From Pseudomonas viridiflava (GTDB lineage: Bacteria; Pseudomonadota; Gammaproteobacteria; Pseudomonadales; Pseudomonadaceae): DNA of 64,000 bases. The DNA lies in the NCBI RefSeq assembly GCF_900580865.1, contig NZ_UTBZ01000099.1, forward strand, positions 1 to 64,000. Reading direction: 5' to 3'. The notes under the pieces are model-generated. The model saw nothing but the letters and a program-made list of their open reading frames with translations, did not search any database and was not told where the DNA came from. Below, in pieces: positions 20,527 through 30,412 of this stretch; within the stretch, counting starts at the first letter, position 1, and the number at the start of each line of letters is the position of its first letter. Made by a program: the position numbers and the translations under genes.

Positions 20527-23500
20527 ATGCACCTGACTCAGCGACACCCTGCGACAACCTCGACCGTCGCCAGCGACGCGCAGCATCACGACGATCATTA
20601 CCTGCCACTGAAAAACGCCGTGCCCGACTGGCTCGGCAACGCGACATCGACCCGCCGCCAGGCATTCCGGAACAGCCTGCCGCGCCTGCCCGCCTCACTC
20701 CAATCGGCACCCGCCGAACAGCATCAACAGATGAAGACCCTCAACGCCGCGCACTGGTCTGCGCAAAGCAAGGTCGATCAGAGCCTCGAACACCTGCAGG
20801 ACGCCAGCGCCTTTGCCGAACCCTTGCTCAAAGAGGAACTGAAAAAAAACTTCGGCCTGGACCTCGATGTGCGCAACACCTGCGTGCGCCTGTACATCCC
20901 CGCCACAACTCCCTGGTTTCCGATCCGCACCGGCACACGCGCCTGGACCGTCTCGTTACTGGAGGCTGCGCTGCACAACTTCGAGGAAGCGGAAACCCGT
21001 GACGACGCCTTCGAGGCGGACTCGACCTTCGTCACCCGCCCCTCCGCCACCGGCCAGTTCACGACTCTGCCGGCCATCAAAGCGAAATTGAGCATTACCG
21101 CCTTCACCCAGCTGTGCCGAAGGCTGGATATCGGCGCGCAGTACACAACCCGTCTCAAGGACAACCTCGGCTATACCGATCCGATGGTGGCTACCGTACT
21201 GCGCAGCAAAATAGACGACAGCCAGAAAGCCGCGATGAAAGCCGCCCTGCAATGGGCGCGGATGCACCGCGACGTGTCGGAAAGTTATTTTCGTCTGATC
21301 GATGCCGTGCTCGACGGCATGAAAGGTCTGTATGTCAGCGGGGCACCCGTGGTGTGCCATGACATGGCGATGCTGTGCGCGCCGCTCACCGGGATCGTCG
21401 TGTTTGCTCCTGATCTGTACGTGTCGCGAGACCCTGCACGCGTGGTCGCCTACGTCCCCGATGATCCCGAGCACCCCTTCAAGGAATACGCCTCGACCTA
21501 TGAGCTGGTCGCCGAACTGACGCGCCAGTTGCGCTCGAAAGACTACCAGCAGTTTTTCAGCCGATTCGTGAACCACGAACATCGAGGCTTTTTCTTCAGC
21601 ACCCTCAACAGCCGCTTGAGCCAGATCATCTGGCACCCGCCCGGACCCGACAGCTCGCAACCCACCTGGCGCGCCACCGATGTCGAGCGGCCGGATCTGC
21701 AGACCACGCTCAGCGCATTCCATGACAATCTGTGGCAACACTTCTATCAAGCGAAACTGAACAAGATTTTCAATGACGCCCGAGTAATCGCCGTACCCAC
21801 CGCCGTGGTGGACCAGAAAGCGCGCTGGGCCTTGTGGGATTCGGTGAGCAACATTCTCTCAACCATCGTCCAGACCGCCGCGCTGATTGTTGCGCCGTTC
21901 GTGCCGGTCCTGGGTGAGGCCATGATGGCGTACATGGCCTATCAAATGCTCGATGAAGCCTTTGAAGGCATCATCGAGTGGGGGCAAGGCCGCACCACCG
22001 AAGCCTTCGGGCACCTGATGGGCACTGTAGAGTCGCTGATTCAGCTGGGCATCTTCGGTGCGGGGGGCGCAATTGGCGCGGGTGAATTTCGCAAGGTTTT
22101 GCCCAAGGAGATCGTCGCGTTCATCGACCGCTTCAAGCCGGTGCAACTGGCCAATGGCGAGACTCGCTACTGGGATCCCGATCTGGCCCGCTACGAACAC
22201 CCGGCAGTACCCGATGCGAACTCGAAACCCGACCAACTGGGCTTGCACGCGCATCAAGGCAAGCAACTGCTTGCGCTTGAGGACGCTCATTTTGCCGTAA
22301 GCGAAAGTCCGGTTCCCGGCGAGTACCGCATCGAACACCCGACCCGCTCCGACGCCTACCAACCGATGGTGCGGCACAATGGCGCCGGCGCCTGGCATAC
22401 CGAACTGGAACAACCGCTGGAGTGGAACACCGACACAGCGCTGAGGCGAATCAGCCCGGCCGTCGAGTCGTTCTCGCCGACCGAGCGCGAGACGATTCTG
22501 CGGGTCAGCGGCGTCGACGAAGATGCCGTACGCAAGATGCATGTCGATCAGCAAACGCCACCGCCATTGCTGGCCGACAGCATTCAGCGCTTCAAGATCG
22601 ATCAGCAACTGCAACGTTTGATCGATCAACTTGAAAGTGACGTGGCCGAAGAGTTCCTGCGGGCCGACTCCGTGACCCAACTGCAACTGTTGACGCAGCA
22701 CGGTCGCTGGCCGAGCAGCCAGCGCCTGCGTCTGGTCGATCAACAGGGCGAACTGATCTGGCAATCGTCGGCGGACGAAACCTTGCCGCTGACCCAGCTT
22801 GATCAAAGCCGTCTCATCGGTGGCGACCTGCTCAAGACCCTGCTGGGTTCCCTCGACGAGCAGCAAATCAAAGCCTTGCTCGCAGAACCGTTCGGCGGAC
22901 CAACGCTTTCGCTGGAGGTGCGCAGCCAGACTCTGCGCAAGCAACTGGCCCATCTCATCCGACGCCACCGCAGTTCGCTGTTCGAATCGCGCTATCAGGC
23001 CCTCCAGCCCATCGACGACCCATTGGCGCAAACACTCATCAACCATGATCCGACGCTGCCGGCCAGCCTCACCCGTGAACTGCTCGACACCGCCAGCGGT
23101 AGTGAATTGATCCAGATCAGCAACGGAGAACTGCCGCCGCGCCAACAGGCACTCATGCAACTGGCCAATCAGGAAGTGCGCGTGACCCGCGCTTACGAAG
23201 GGCTGGAACTGCACGCCGTGAAAAATCCCGATTCAGACTCTCTGGCGCTGCACAGCCTCAAACTGTTGCAAGGCTGGAGCGGTGACGTGCGCATCGAAAT
23301 CCGCGACGGACGTTACGAAGGGCCGGTACTCGACAGCATCGGGCGCGACGATGCGCCTGCGCAAAAAGTGCTGGTTCGTCAGCAGGACGGCCGCTATCAG
23401 CCTTACGACGATCGCGGCCAGGAATTGCACTCGGCCACGGATTTCTACTCGAGCCTGTTGTACGCATTGCCGGACGGTGAGCGCCAGAATCTGAACCTGC

Positions 23501-26500
23501 AGATCGGCCAGAGTGACGCGTTGAAAGCCGCGATTCGTCAGCAAACACTTGAGCGCGACGAGCTACGCACCGTGCTGTTCGAAGCGCCCATCAGCGTGCC
23601 CGCCGTCGACACGCTGCGCCTGGCAGGCTTCGGCAATGAGCAAGAGGTCAAACCGAGAAACCGTAACGATGCCGATTTTTTCGAAGCCGGAGAGCTCGGC
23701 GTGATCGGCATAGAAACCCAGGACAACCTGATCACCCGGGGCCACCGAATGATCCAGCCCGAGGAGCAAGTGCAGGCGATCTATCGAGGCATGTCCTATC
23801 AGGAGGCACGAGACTTCGTCGGCGCCTTTGGCAACACCCCCGTAAAACTCAGCCGCGCACTGGCCATGCGCCGTAGCGAATACTCCAGACTCAGTGATGG
23901 CCTGCGTCGCTGGGAAATCGACGTCCCTGCCAACGACCCGGTCAGCGGCCTGCCATTGAACTACATCGAACGCCGGGCAGCCCTGCAGAATCGCGTCCAC
24001 TTCAGAGATGCGCTTCTGCGCAGCTGGCGCCGACAAACCCGCGGCCCGACCGGAAACATGCTGCAGATTGCGCAACCGATATTGGGTGAACTGCCCGTCC
24101 TGGAAGCCGACTTCAGCCACGTCACCATGCTCTCCATCAACGGCAGTGCCAGCACCGCTGGGGTGGATGGCTTCATGCAACACTTCCCGGGTGTGTGGTA
24201 TCTGGATGCGCAAAACCTCAACCTGTCGAGCCTGCCGCAATCCTTGAAAAAGATGCCGGAACTGCGCCAACTGATCTTGCGTGATTGCGGCATCACCCAC
24301 TCGGCTGCCAATCAGGCGGTGCTCGCATCCCTGCCCAAACTTTCGCTGCTGGACCTGCGAGGCAATGCGCTGGGTACCCCTCCCGACATCAGCGCGATGC
24401 CTTCATTGCGTTATCTCAATCTAACGAAAACCGGTATCTCGACACTGCCAGACAACCTGCTCAACCACCCACAACTGATCACAGGCAGTTTCGATGGCAA
24501 CCAGATCACCGACATACCGGACGCCTTTTTCAACCTGGCCAGTTCGCTCAGTGACGGCTTCGGTTTTGCCGACAACCCGCTGTCGGCCGTCACCCGAGAA
24601 AAGGTGAAAACGTTCTATAACCACACCGCCAAACACTTCGGGGTCCGCCCGGAACCGGCGGATATTCTGCGTACCACGGCATTGTTTCCTGCGCTGGATG
24701 CCGACCAGGCCAGTGAGCTGCTGTATCGGCTCCCCGGCACACTGGTTGAAGGCCGAGCCCGGCTCGCCAGTTGGGAGGCCGAGCTTACTGCGCTACAGGC
24801 TGGACTCGGCGAATGGGCCAACCAGATACCCGCGCGCCATCCCGTTTTCAATCGACCCTTGACGCTGGATGAGCAGGTGCTGGAACGCACTGCACGGGAC
24901 GAATTCCGGCAAATACTGGAACAGTTCTGGCGCACCCGATCGGCCTCCCTCAGAGAAAGCGATCTGACAGCGACGCTTGATTTCATGGGCGAGCTGCCAG
25001 CCCTGAGCGCCAATTTCGACCATGTTGCCCGGCTGACGCTGACGGGCAATAAAAATGTCACTGAACTACTGCCGTTCATCCAGCGTTTTGAAAATCTGAC
25101 CACACTGGAGTTGCGCGCCTTCGACCTCGAACCGATTGCGCTGTCGCAGATCAGGATGCCGCGCCTCAGCGTATTGGAACTCAACGATTGCGGCGTGGTG
25201 CTGACCCCGGAAAACCAGGCGATACTGCTGTCCCTGAACAACTTGCATACGCTGGATCTGAGCAGCAATCCTTTGGGAACCTTCCCCGACCTGAACTTCC
25301 TTCCCGAGCTGACCTACCTCGACCTGTCCAACTGCGGCCTCAACGTGACGCCTGACGGACTGGCCAGCCATCCGAATCTGCGCACAGCAATTTTCAGCGA
25401 TAACCGCATCAGCGAAATCCCCGATGCGGTGTTTGAGCTGTCAGCCAATCAGAGTGACGGCTTTGATTTTTCCAAAAACCCGCTGTCGATTGCCACACGC
25501 AACAAGGTGAAAACCTACTACCGACGCACCGGACAAGACTTCGACGTGCGTGCCGACGACGGCGACATCGCCCTCATGCGGGACCTGTTTCCGTCGCTGG
25601 ACAAGCAAGAAGCCAGCGATGTGATCTACGACTTGCCGGGGACGCTGGCCGATAGCCGGACGCAACTCGTTGCCTGGAGGGCGGAGTTCAATCAGATGAC
25701 GGCGGACCTGACCCAGTGGGCGCCACAAGTTCCCAGTGTTCATCCCGTCACAGGGGAGACCCTTACGTCCATCGAGCTATTTGACCAGTACGCGGCGCGC
25801 TCCGAATTCGGCCAACAGCTGGAACGCTTCTGGCGGCATCGGTCGATCGAGTCAGGCATGCGCGCGGACTATTTCGAATACGACTTGAGATTCATCGGTG
25901 ACTTCCCCCGACTGACGACGGATTTTTCTCATGTTTCAGGTTTGAAGCTGCGGGGTAACACCGCCCTTGGTGCCCCCGACGTGTTCATCGATCTGTTCGT
26001 CAACGCGCGTGAGCTTGACCTGCAAAAGTTTCCGCTGGGCGAAATACCCCAGGCCGTGACTCACCTGCCGAAGCTGACGGAACTCACGCTGAGAGACTGC
26101 GCAGTGACGCTCACTCCAGCCGACCAGACCACGCTTGCCACGCTGAGCAACCTTGAACTGCTGGACCTGAGCCACAATCCACTGGCGGCGATACCTGACC
26201 TTCAGCCCCTGCCGGCCATGCGTGACCTGTTGCTGTCCAATAGCGGCATCAGCGCCCTGCCCAATGGATTAGCCGATCACCCGAATCTGAAAAATGCGTT
26301 GTTGAACGGCAACCAGATTACCGATCTGCCGGATGCTTTTTTCAGTCTGGATCTGGACCTCGCCGACGGCGTCAACCTGGCGAGCAACCCTCTGTCCCTG
26401 GCCTCTCGCGAACGCATCAAGACCTACTACGTCGAGCACGGACGCCATTTTGACGTGATGCCGGACGGCGACGACCTGGCCAGCGCGCGAAGGTTGTATA

Positions 26501-28356
26501 CGTGGATGGACTTCGACGATGCCAGCCACATGATCTATCACCTGCCCGGCACGCTGCAGGCCGGTACAGCTCAATTGCTGCGCTGGGAAGCGGAGATCAG
26601 CCAGATGATCAGCGACTTGAACGTCTGGTCCGAACACGTGCCGGTGCGCAACCCGTTGACCGGCGAATATTGGGGCGCCGCTGAACGGGCGCAAGAAACA
26701 CTCAAGAAAAAAGAGTTCAGTCAAAGCCTGGAGCAGTTCTGGCGCGGCAGACATACCGACAAGACTGATTTAAGACTCAACATGCTTGATATCAGTGCAC
26801 CTTTTACGGGTGAACTGCCGTCACTGACAGCCGACTTCAGCCACGTCATCCGCTTGTCCATGCACGGTAATGAGGCGCTGAATGCGCCGGACAGTTTCCT
26901 GGCGTGTTTCAGCGGATTGCAGGCGCTGGAGATGCGCGGTTTCGCACTGGGCCGGATACCCCGGGCACTGACACTCATGCCGTCCCTCGAAACGCTGATG
27001 TTGAACAGCTGTGGCGTTGTACTGGACGCAATGGGTCAGGCCACGCTTACCGCGATGAGCCGCTTGAAGGGCCTGGATTTGTACAACAACCCATTGAGTA
27101 CAGCGCCAGATGTCAGTTCGTTGCTAGCGCTGTCGGCACTGGATCTTTCCCGCACCGGTATCACGCAGGTTCCCGTCGGCGTAGGGCAGTTGCCTCGACT
27201 GCGCGACACCATTCTCAGCGAAAACGCCATTGTGGACTTGCCGGAAGATTTTCATGGTTTTGGCGGCAGCGGAGTCGTCCTGAGGGCCAATCCGCTGTCC
27301 GCGGCCACAAGAGACCGGATAAAACGCTATTACCAGTTCACCTACCAGAATCTGGGCGTTGCGGCAGATCAGGCAGATATTGCCTTGGCACGAGCCATTT
27401 ACCCGAAGATCAGTGAAGCCGACGCCAATACTCTTATCTATCGCCTGAAGGGGACAATGGCCGAGGGACGTATCGAGTTACTGCGTCGTCAGAACGACCT
27501 CACCACGCTGCTTGGCGAACTCGATGCGTGGACGAGAGAAGTGCCGCGTGACCCGGCTACGGGCGCCGACCTCGGCGAAGAGGCGGCACGCGAGGAAAAT
27601 GCCCGGCGTACGGGATTCAGGGATGTGCTGGAAAAACGCTTGCGCAAGGCGCCGGTAGGTCTGACCTTTTCCGAACGCACGCTTGATCTGCCTTTCACTG
27701 GTGAGCTGCCGGAACTGAGCGGCCGTTTCGAGCAGATCAAGGAATTGACACTGACGAGTACTGCGAATGTACACCCGCGGGTTGACCGTCTGTTGGGGCT
27801 GTTCCCGAAGCTGAAATCACTCGATATTCGCGACTATCAACTCAACACGATTCCCGAGCCAGTGTTCCGCATGAACGACCTGACTGACCTGCAACTGCCC
27901 CTTTGCCGCATCGAGCTGACTGAGCAAAGCGTGAATGCACTGGCAGCCATGAAAAACCTGCAAACACTGGACTTGAGTCACAACCTGCTGGGTCGGGCAC
28001 CCGATCTGAGAAACCTCATGGCGTGTGAAACGCTGCGATTGAACAACACCGGACTGACCGACATCCCGGCTGGGCTTTTTGACCTGCCACGGCTGACCTA
28101 CGCGAATCTTTCCGACAACGCCATTACCGGGCTTCCCGACCCACTGCCTGTTGCTGCTGACGGCAGAGCGATCACCTACAACTTCAGTAACAATCCATTG
28201 AGCCCGCAGAGCCAAAGAAGTCTGAGCACTTACAACACAGCCAATGATTTACGACTGGCTGAGGAGCTGAAGCGCTGGGTCAGACCAGGTCAAGAGCTCG
28301 ACGACTTCAGGGATTCGGATTTCTCCGACGGCGAAGAACAACCAGAAGCGCAGTGA
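20527..28356 (+). CDS. giant DUF6543 (dermonecrotic-toxin-like) leucine-rich-repeat protein
   Basis: About 2,609 aa. Residues about 25-600 match the DUF6543 type as I know it (VPDWLGNAT, LDVRNTCVRLYIP, SLLEAALHNFEEAE). Hydrophobic segments lie at about 443-472 and 499-519. A long middle region carries the 'ILRVSGVDEDA' and 'GDVRIEIRDGRYEGPVL' elements common in this family. From about 1187 five modules of about 300 residues repeat: GELPxLxADFxHV, then five to six LRRs (LxxLDLSxNPL), then a helical LPGTL...EFxxxLExFWR linker. The module glycines are at about 1187, 1488, 1791, 2095 and 2392. Relatives often end in a NEL E3 ubiquitin ligase domain, but here only about 40 acidic residues follow the last LRR. 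AAGGA precedes ATG 20527; a start 12 codons earlier is less likely. Possibly a secreted or host-directed effector; the function is unproven. Confidence 0.9.
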   Translation: MHLTQRHPATTSTVASDAQHHDDHYLPLKNAVPDWLGNATSTRRQAFRNSLPRLPASLQSAPAEQHQQMKTLNAAHWSAQSKVDQSLEHLQDASAFAEPLLKEELKKNFGLDLDVRNTCVRLYIPATTPWFPIRTGTRAWTVSLLEAALHNFEEAETRDDAFEADSTFVTRPSATGQFTTLPAIKAKLSITAFTQLCRRLDIGAQYTTRLKDNLGYTDPMVATVLRSKIDDSQKAAMKAALQWARMHRDVSESYFRLIDAVLDGMKGLYVSGAPVVCHDMAMLCAPLTGIVVFAPDLYVSRDPARVVAYVPDDPEHPFKEYASTYELVAELTRQLRSKDYQQFFSRFVNHEHRGFFFSTLNSRLSQIIWHPPGPDSSQPTWRATDVERPDLQTTLSAFHDNLWQHFYQAKLNKIFNDARVIAVPTAVVDQKARWALWDSVSNILSTIVQTAALIVAPFVPVLGEAMMAYMAYQMLDEAFEGIIEWGQGRTTEAFGHLMGTVESLIQLGIFGAGGAIGAGEFRKVLPKEIVAFIDRFKPVQLANGETRYWDPDLARYEHPAVPDANSKPDQLGLHAHQGKQLLALEDAHFAVSESPVPGEYRIEHPTRSDAYQPMVRHNGAGAWHTELEQPLEWNTDTALRRISPAVESFSPTERETILRVSGVDEDAVRKMHVDQQTPPPLLADSIQRFKIDQQLQRLIDQLESDVAEEFLRADSVTQLQLLTQHGRWPSSQRLRLVDQQGELIWQSSADETLPLTQLDQSRLIGGDLLKTLLGSLDEQQIKALLAEPFGGPTLSLEVRSQTLRKQLAHLIRRHRSSLFESRYQALQPIDDPLAQTLINHDPTLPASLTRELLDTASGSELIQISNGELPPRQQALMQLANQEVRVTRAYEGLELHAVKNPDSDSLALHSLKLLQGWSGDVRIEIRDGRYEGPVLDSIGRDDAPAQKVLVRQQDGRYQPYDDRGQELHSATDFYSSLLYALPDGERQNLNLQIGQSDALKAAIRQQTLERDELRTVLFEAPISVPAVDTLRLAGFGNEQEVKPRNRNDADFFEAGELGVIGIETQDNLITRGHRMIQPEEQVQAIYRGMSYQEARDFVGAFGNTPVKLSRALAMRRSEYSRLSDGLRRWEIDVPANDPVSGLPLNYIERRAALQNRVHFRDALLRSWRRQTRGPTGNMLQIAQPILGELPVLEADFSHVTMLSINGSASTAGVDGFMQHFPGVWYLDAQNLNLSSLPQSLKKMPELRQLILRDCGITHSAANQAVLASLPKLSLLDLRGNALGTPPDISAMPSLRYLNLTKTGISTLPDNLLNHPQLITGSFDGNQITDIPDAFFNLASSLSDGFGFADNPLSAVTREKVKTFYNHTAKHFGVRPEPADILRTTALFPALDADQASELLYRLPGTLVEGRARLASWEAELTALQAGLGEWANQIPARHPVFNRPLTLDEQVLERTARDEFRQILEQFWRTRSASLRESDLTATLDFMGELPALSANFDHVARLTLTGNKNVTELLPFIQRFENLTTLELRAFDLEPIALSQIRMPRLSVLELNDCGVVLTPENQAILLSLNNLHTLDLSSNPLGTFPDLNFLPELTYLDLSNCGLNVTPDGLASHPNLRTAIFSDNRISEIPDAVFELSANQSDGFDFSKNPLSIATRNKVKTYYRRTGQDFDVRADDGDIALMRDLFPSLDKQEASDVIYDLPGTLADSRTQLVAWRAEFNQMTADLTQWAPQVPSVHPVTGETLTSIELFDQYAARSEFGQQLERFWRHRSIESGMRADYFEYDLRFIGDFPRLTTDFSHVSGLKLRGNTALGAPDVFIDLFVNARELDLQKFPLGEIPQAVTHLPKLTELTLRDCAVTLTPADQTTLATLSNLELLDLSHNPLAAIPDLQPLPAMRDLLLSNSGISALPNGLADHPNLKNALLNGNQITDLPDAFFSLDLDLADGVNLASNPLSLASRERIKTYYVEHGRHFDVMPDGDDLASARRLYTWMDFDDASHMIYHLPGTLQAGTAQLLRWEAEISQMISDLNVWSEHVPVRNPLTGEYWGAAERAQETLKKKEFSQSLEQFWRGRHTDKTDLRLNMLDISAPFTGELPSLTADFSHVIRLSMHGNEALNAPDSFLACFSGLQALEMRGFALGRIPRALTLMPSLETLMLNSCGVVLDAMGQATLTAMSRLKGLDLYNNPLSTAPDVSSLLALSALDLSRTGITQVPVGVGQLPRLRDTILSENAIVDLPEDFHGFGGSGVVLRANPLSAATRDRIKRYYQFTYQNLGVAADQADIALARAIYPKISEADANTLIYRLKGTMAEGRIELLRRQNDLTTLLGELDAWTREVPRDPATGADLGEEAAREENARRTGFRDVLEKRLRKAPVGLTFSERTLDLPFTGELPELSGRFEQIKELTLTSTANVHPRVDRLLGLFPKLKSLDIRDYQLNTIPEPVFRMNDLTDLQLPLCRIELTEQSVNALAAMKNLQTLDLSHNLLGRAPDLRNLMACETLRLNNTGLTDIPAGLFDLPRLTYANLSDNAITGLPDPLPVAADGRAITYNFSNNPLSPQSQRSLSTYNTANDLRLAEELKRWVRPGQELDDFRDSDFSDGEEQPEAQ

Positions 28357-28384
28357 TCACGGGTTAGCGCTGGCTGACCCGTGC

Positions 28385-29377
28385 TTAACCGCGCTCTGGT
28401 GGCACTGACGACAATTCGAACGGGCTGCTGCTGCGCCGCTGGTTGCGATCTTCCCGCGGCGTGGCACCGAAGAAGTTGCGATAGGCGCTGGAGAAATGCG
28501 GCCCCGAGGAGAAGCCACACGAGAGGCCGATCTGGATGATCGACTTGCTGGTCTGCATCAACATCTGCCGGGCCTTGTTCAGGCGCAGTTCCAGGTAGTA
28601 CTGGCTCGGCACACGGTTGAGGTATTGCTTGAAGATCCGTTCCAGTTGACGACGGGACACGCACACGTGCTGGGCGATTTCGTCGGTGGTCAGCGGCTCT
28701 TCGATGTTGGCTTCCATCAGCAACACCGCCTGGGTGAGCTTCGGATGGCTGGAGCCGAGACGGTTCTGCAGCGGGATGCGCTGGCGCTCGCCACCTTCGC
28801 GGATCCGCTCAACGACCAGCTCTTCCGAGACGGCGCCGGCCAGTTCCGCGCCATGATCACGGGCGAGTACCGCCAGCAGCAGATCAAGTACGGACATGCC
28901 ACCGCAGGCGGTCAGGCGATCGCGATCCCAGTCGAACAAATGGCTGGTGGCGATGACTTTCGGGAAACGCTCGGCGAAATCGTCCTGCCAGCGCCAGTGC
29001 ACGGCAGCGCGATAACCGTCGAGCAAACCGAGTTGCGCCAACGGGTACACACCAGCGGACAGACCACCAATGACCGTACCGGCACGCACCAATTGCTTGA
29101 GCGCACTGCTGAGTGCCGGGGCCAGCGTGGTCGGTGGCTCGTCGGCGAGCAGGAACAGTTTCTGGAAGTTTTCGAGCTTGCCGGTCCAGGCTTCACCGGG
29201 TAATTGCCAGGCGCCTTCGGCCGTGGCTCCTGTAATGGCTTCGGCCTGCAGGAACGACAATTCGTAAACCACGTCCGGGTGCACACGCTGAGCAACACGC
29301 AAGGCTTCCTCCGCCAGCGCCAGCGTCAACGCTTTAGTGCTGGGCCAAATCAGGAAACCAATTCGATGGGCAGTCAT
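28385..29377 (-). CDS. argR: arginine-responsive regulator ArgR (AraC family)
   Basis: A 330-aa regulator with an N-terminal GATase1/DJ-1-like ligand domain (GFLIWPSTKALTLAL, GGLSAGVYPLAQLGLL) and a C-terminal AraC double HTH (TTDEIAQHVCVSRRQLERIF; SIIQIGLSCGFSSGPHFSSAYRNFFG). In Pseudomonas this unrelated namesake of E. coli ArgR activates aru and aot and represses arginine biosynthesis. The start at 29377 (MTAHRIGF) is chosen over one 13 codons upstream. Last gene of the aot operon, with a REP pair after aotP. The giant LRR gene converges on it with a 28-bp gap. Confidence 0.95.
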   Translation of the reverse strand: MTAHRIGFLIWPSTKALTLALAEEALRVAQRVHPDVVYELSFLQAEAITGATAEGAWQLPGEAWTGKLENFQKLFLLADEPPTTLAPALSSALKQLVRAGTVIGGLSAGVYPLAQLGLLDGYRAAVHWRWQDDFAERFPKVIATSHLFDWDRDRLTACGGMSVLDLLLAVLARDHGAELAGAVSEELVVERIREGGERQRIPLQNRLGSSHPKLTQAVLLMEANIEEPLTTDEIAQHVCVSRRQLERIFKQYLNRVPSQYYLELRLNKARQMLMQTSKSIIQIGLSCGFSSGPHFSSAYRNFFGATPREDRNQRRSSSPFELSSVPPERG

Positions 29378-29470
29378 GGGCGGGCAATCCGAAACGAAGA
29401 ACAGTGATGAAGGCATGGGCCAATGCTAGCCCGTAAATGAACACAAATCTTGAAACTGCACAGCTCCCAC

Positions 29471-29556
29471 TGTAGGAGCTGTCGAGTGAAACGAGGCTGC
29501 GATCTTTTGATCTTCAAAACAGATCAAAAGATCGCAGCCTTCGGCAGCTCCTACAG
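29471..29556. repeat. second-family REP pair between aotP and argR
   Basis: Inverted arms TGTAGGAGCTGTCGAG...GGCTGCGATCTTTTGATC and the complement ending CTACAGGG at 29556. This is a different REP family (core GCTGCGATCTTTTGATC) from the GTGGGAGCG type elsewhere. A single copy of it recurs at 36601-36642. Confidence 0.88.
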
Positions 29557-29620
29557 GGGATCGGAGCCAGCCTTCAGGTTGCGAAGCATGCACTATTCCG
29601 ATGCGTATCGGCAGTCATGT

Positions 29621-30385
29621 TTACTTGAGGCTGCCCGAGAGGAATTGTTGCAAACGTTCCGATTGCGGATTGACCAGCACTTCGCGCGGGTTGCCGCTCT
29701 CTTCCACCACACCTTTGTGCAGGAACACCAACTGGTTCGACACTTCACGGGCAAAACCCATTTCGTGCGTCACCACCACCATGGTGCGACCTTCCTGCGC
29801 CAGCGCTTGCATGACTTTCAGTACGTCGCCCACCAGCTCCGGGTCGAGGGCCGAGGTCGGCTCGTCGAACAGCATCACCTCAGGTTCCATCGCCAGAGCA
29901 CGGGCGATCGCCACACGCTGCTGCTCGCCACCGGACATGTGCCCAGGGAAGGCATCTTTACGATGCGCCACGCCAACCTTGTTCAGGTAGTGCTCGGCTT
30001 TCTCGCGGGCTTCGGCCTTGGACACGCCGAGTACATGCACCGGCGCTTCCATGATGTTTTCCAGCGCGGTCATGTGCGACCACAGGTTGAAATGCTGGAA
30101 CACCATCGACAGACGCGAACGCATGCGTTGCAGCTGCTTCGGATCAGCGGCTTTCAGCGCGCCGTCCTTGTTCGCCACCAGTTTCAGCTCTTCGTTGTTG
30201 AGCAGAATCTTGCCCGCGTGCGGCTGCTCGAGCAGGTTGATGCAGCGCAGGAAAGTACTTTTGCCGGAGCCACTGGAGCCGATGATGCTGATCACATCAC
30301 CAGCTGCCGCTTTCAGGGACACGCCCTTGAGCACTTCGTGACTGCCATAGCGTTTATGCAGGTCTTGGACTTCAAGTTTGTACAT
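29621..30385 (-). CDS. aotP: arginine/ornithine ABC transporter ATP-binding protein AotP
   Basis: A 254-aa ATPase of a polar amino acid importer. Walker A is GSSGSGKST (about 37-45), the signature [15 protein letters not shown] about 152-166, and Walker [15 protein letters not shown] about 174-187. It energises uptake through AotQM with AotJ as binding protein. The start at 30385 (MYKLEVQDL) is typical; an in-frame GTG five codons upstream is possible. Confidence 0.96.
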   Translation of the reverse strand: MYKLEVQDLHKRYGSHEVLKGVSLKAAAGDVISIIGSSGSGKSTFLRCINLLEQPHAGKILLNNEELKLVANKDGALKAADPKQLQRMRSRLSMVFQHFNLWSHMTALENIMEAPVHVLGVSKAEAREKAEHYLNKVGVAHRKDAFPGHMSGGEQQRVAIARALAMEPEVMLFDEPTSALDPELVGDVLKVMQALAQEGRTMVVVTHEMGFAREVSNQLVFLHKGVVEESGNPREVLVNPQSERLQQFLSGSLK

Positions 30386-30412
30386 GCGGTCGGTTCTCAC
30401 AAAAACAGTCAG

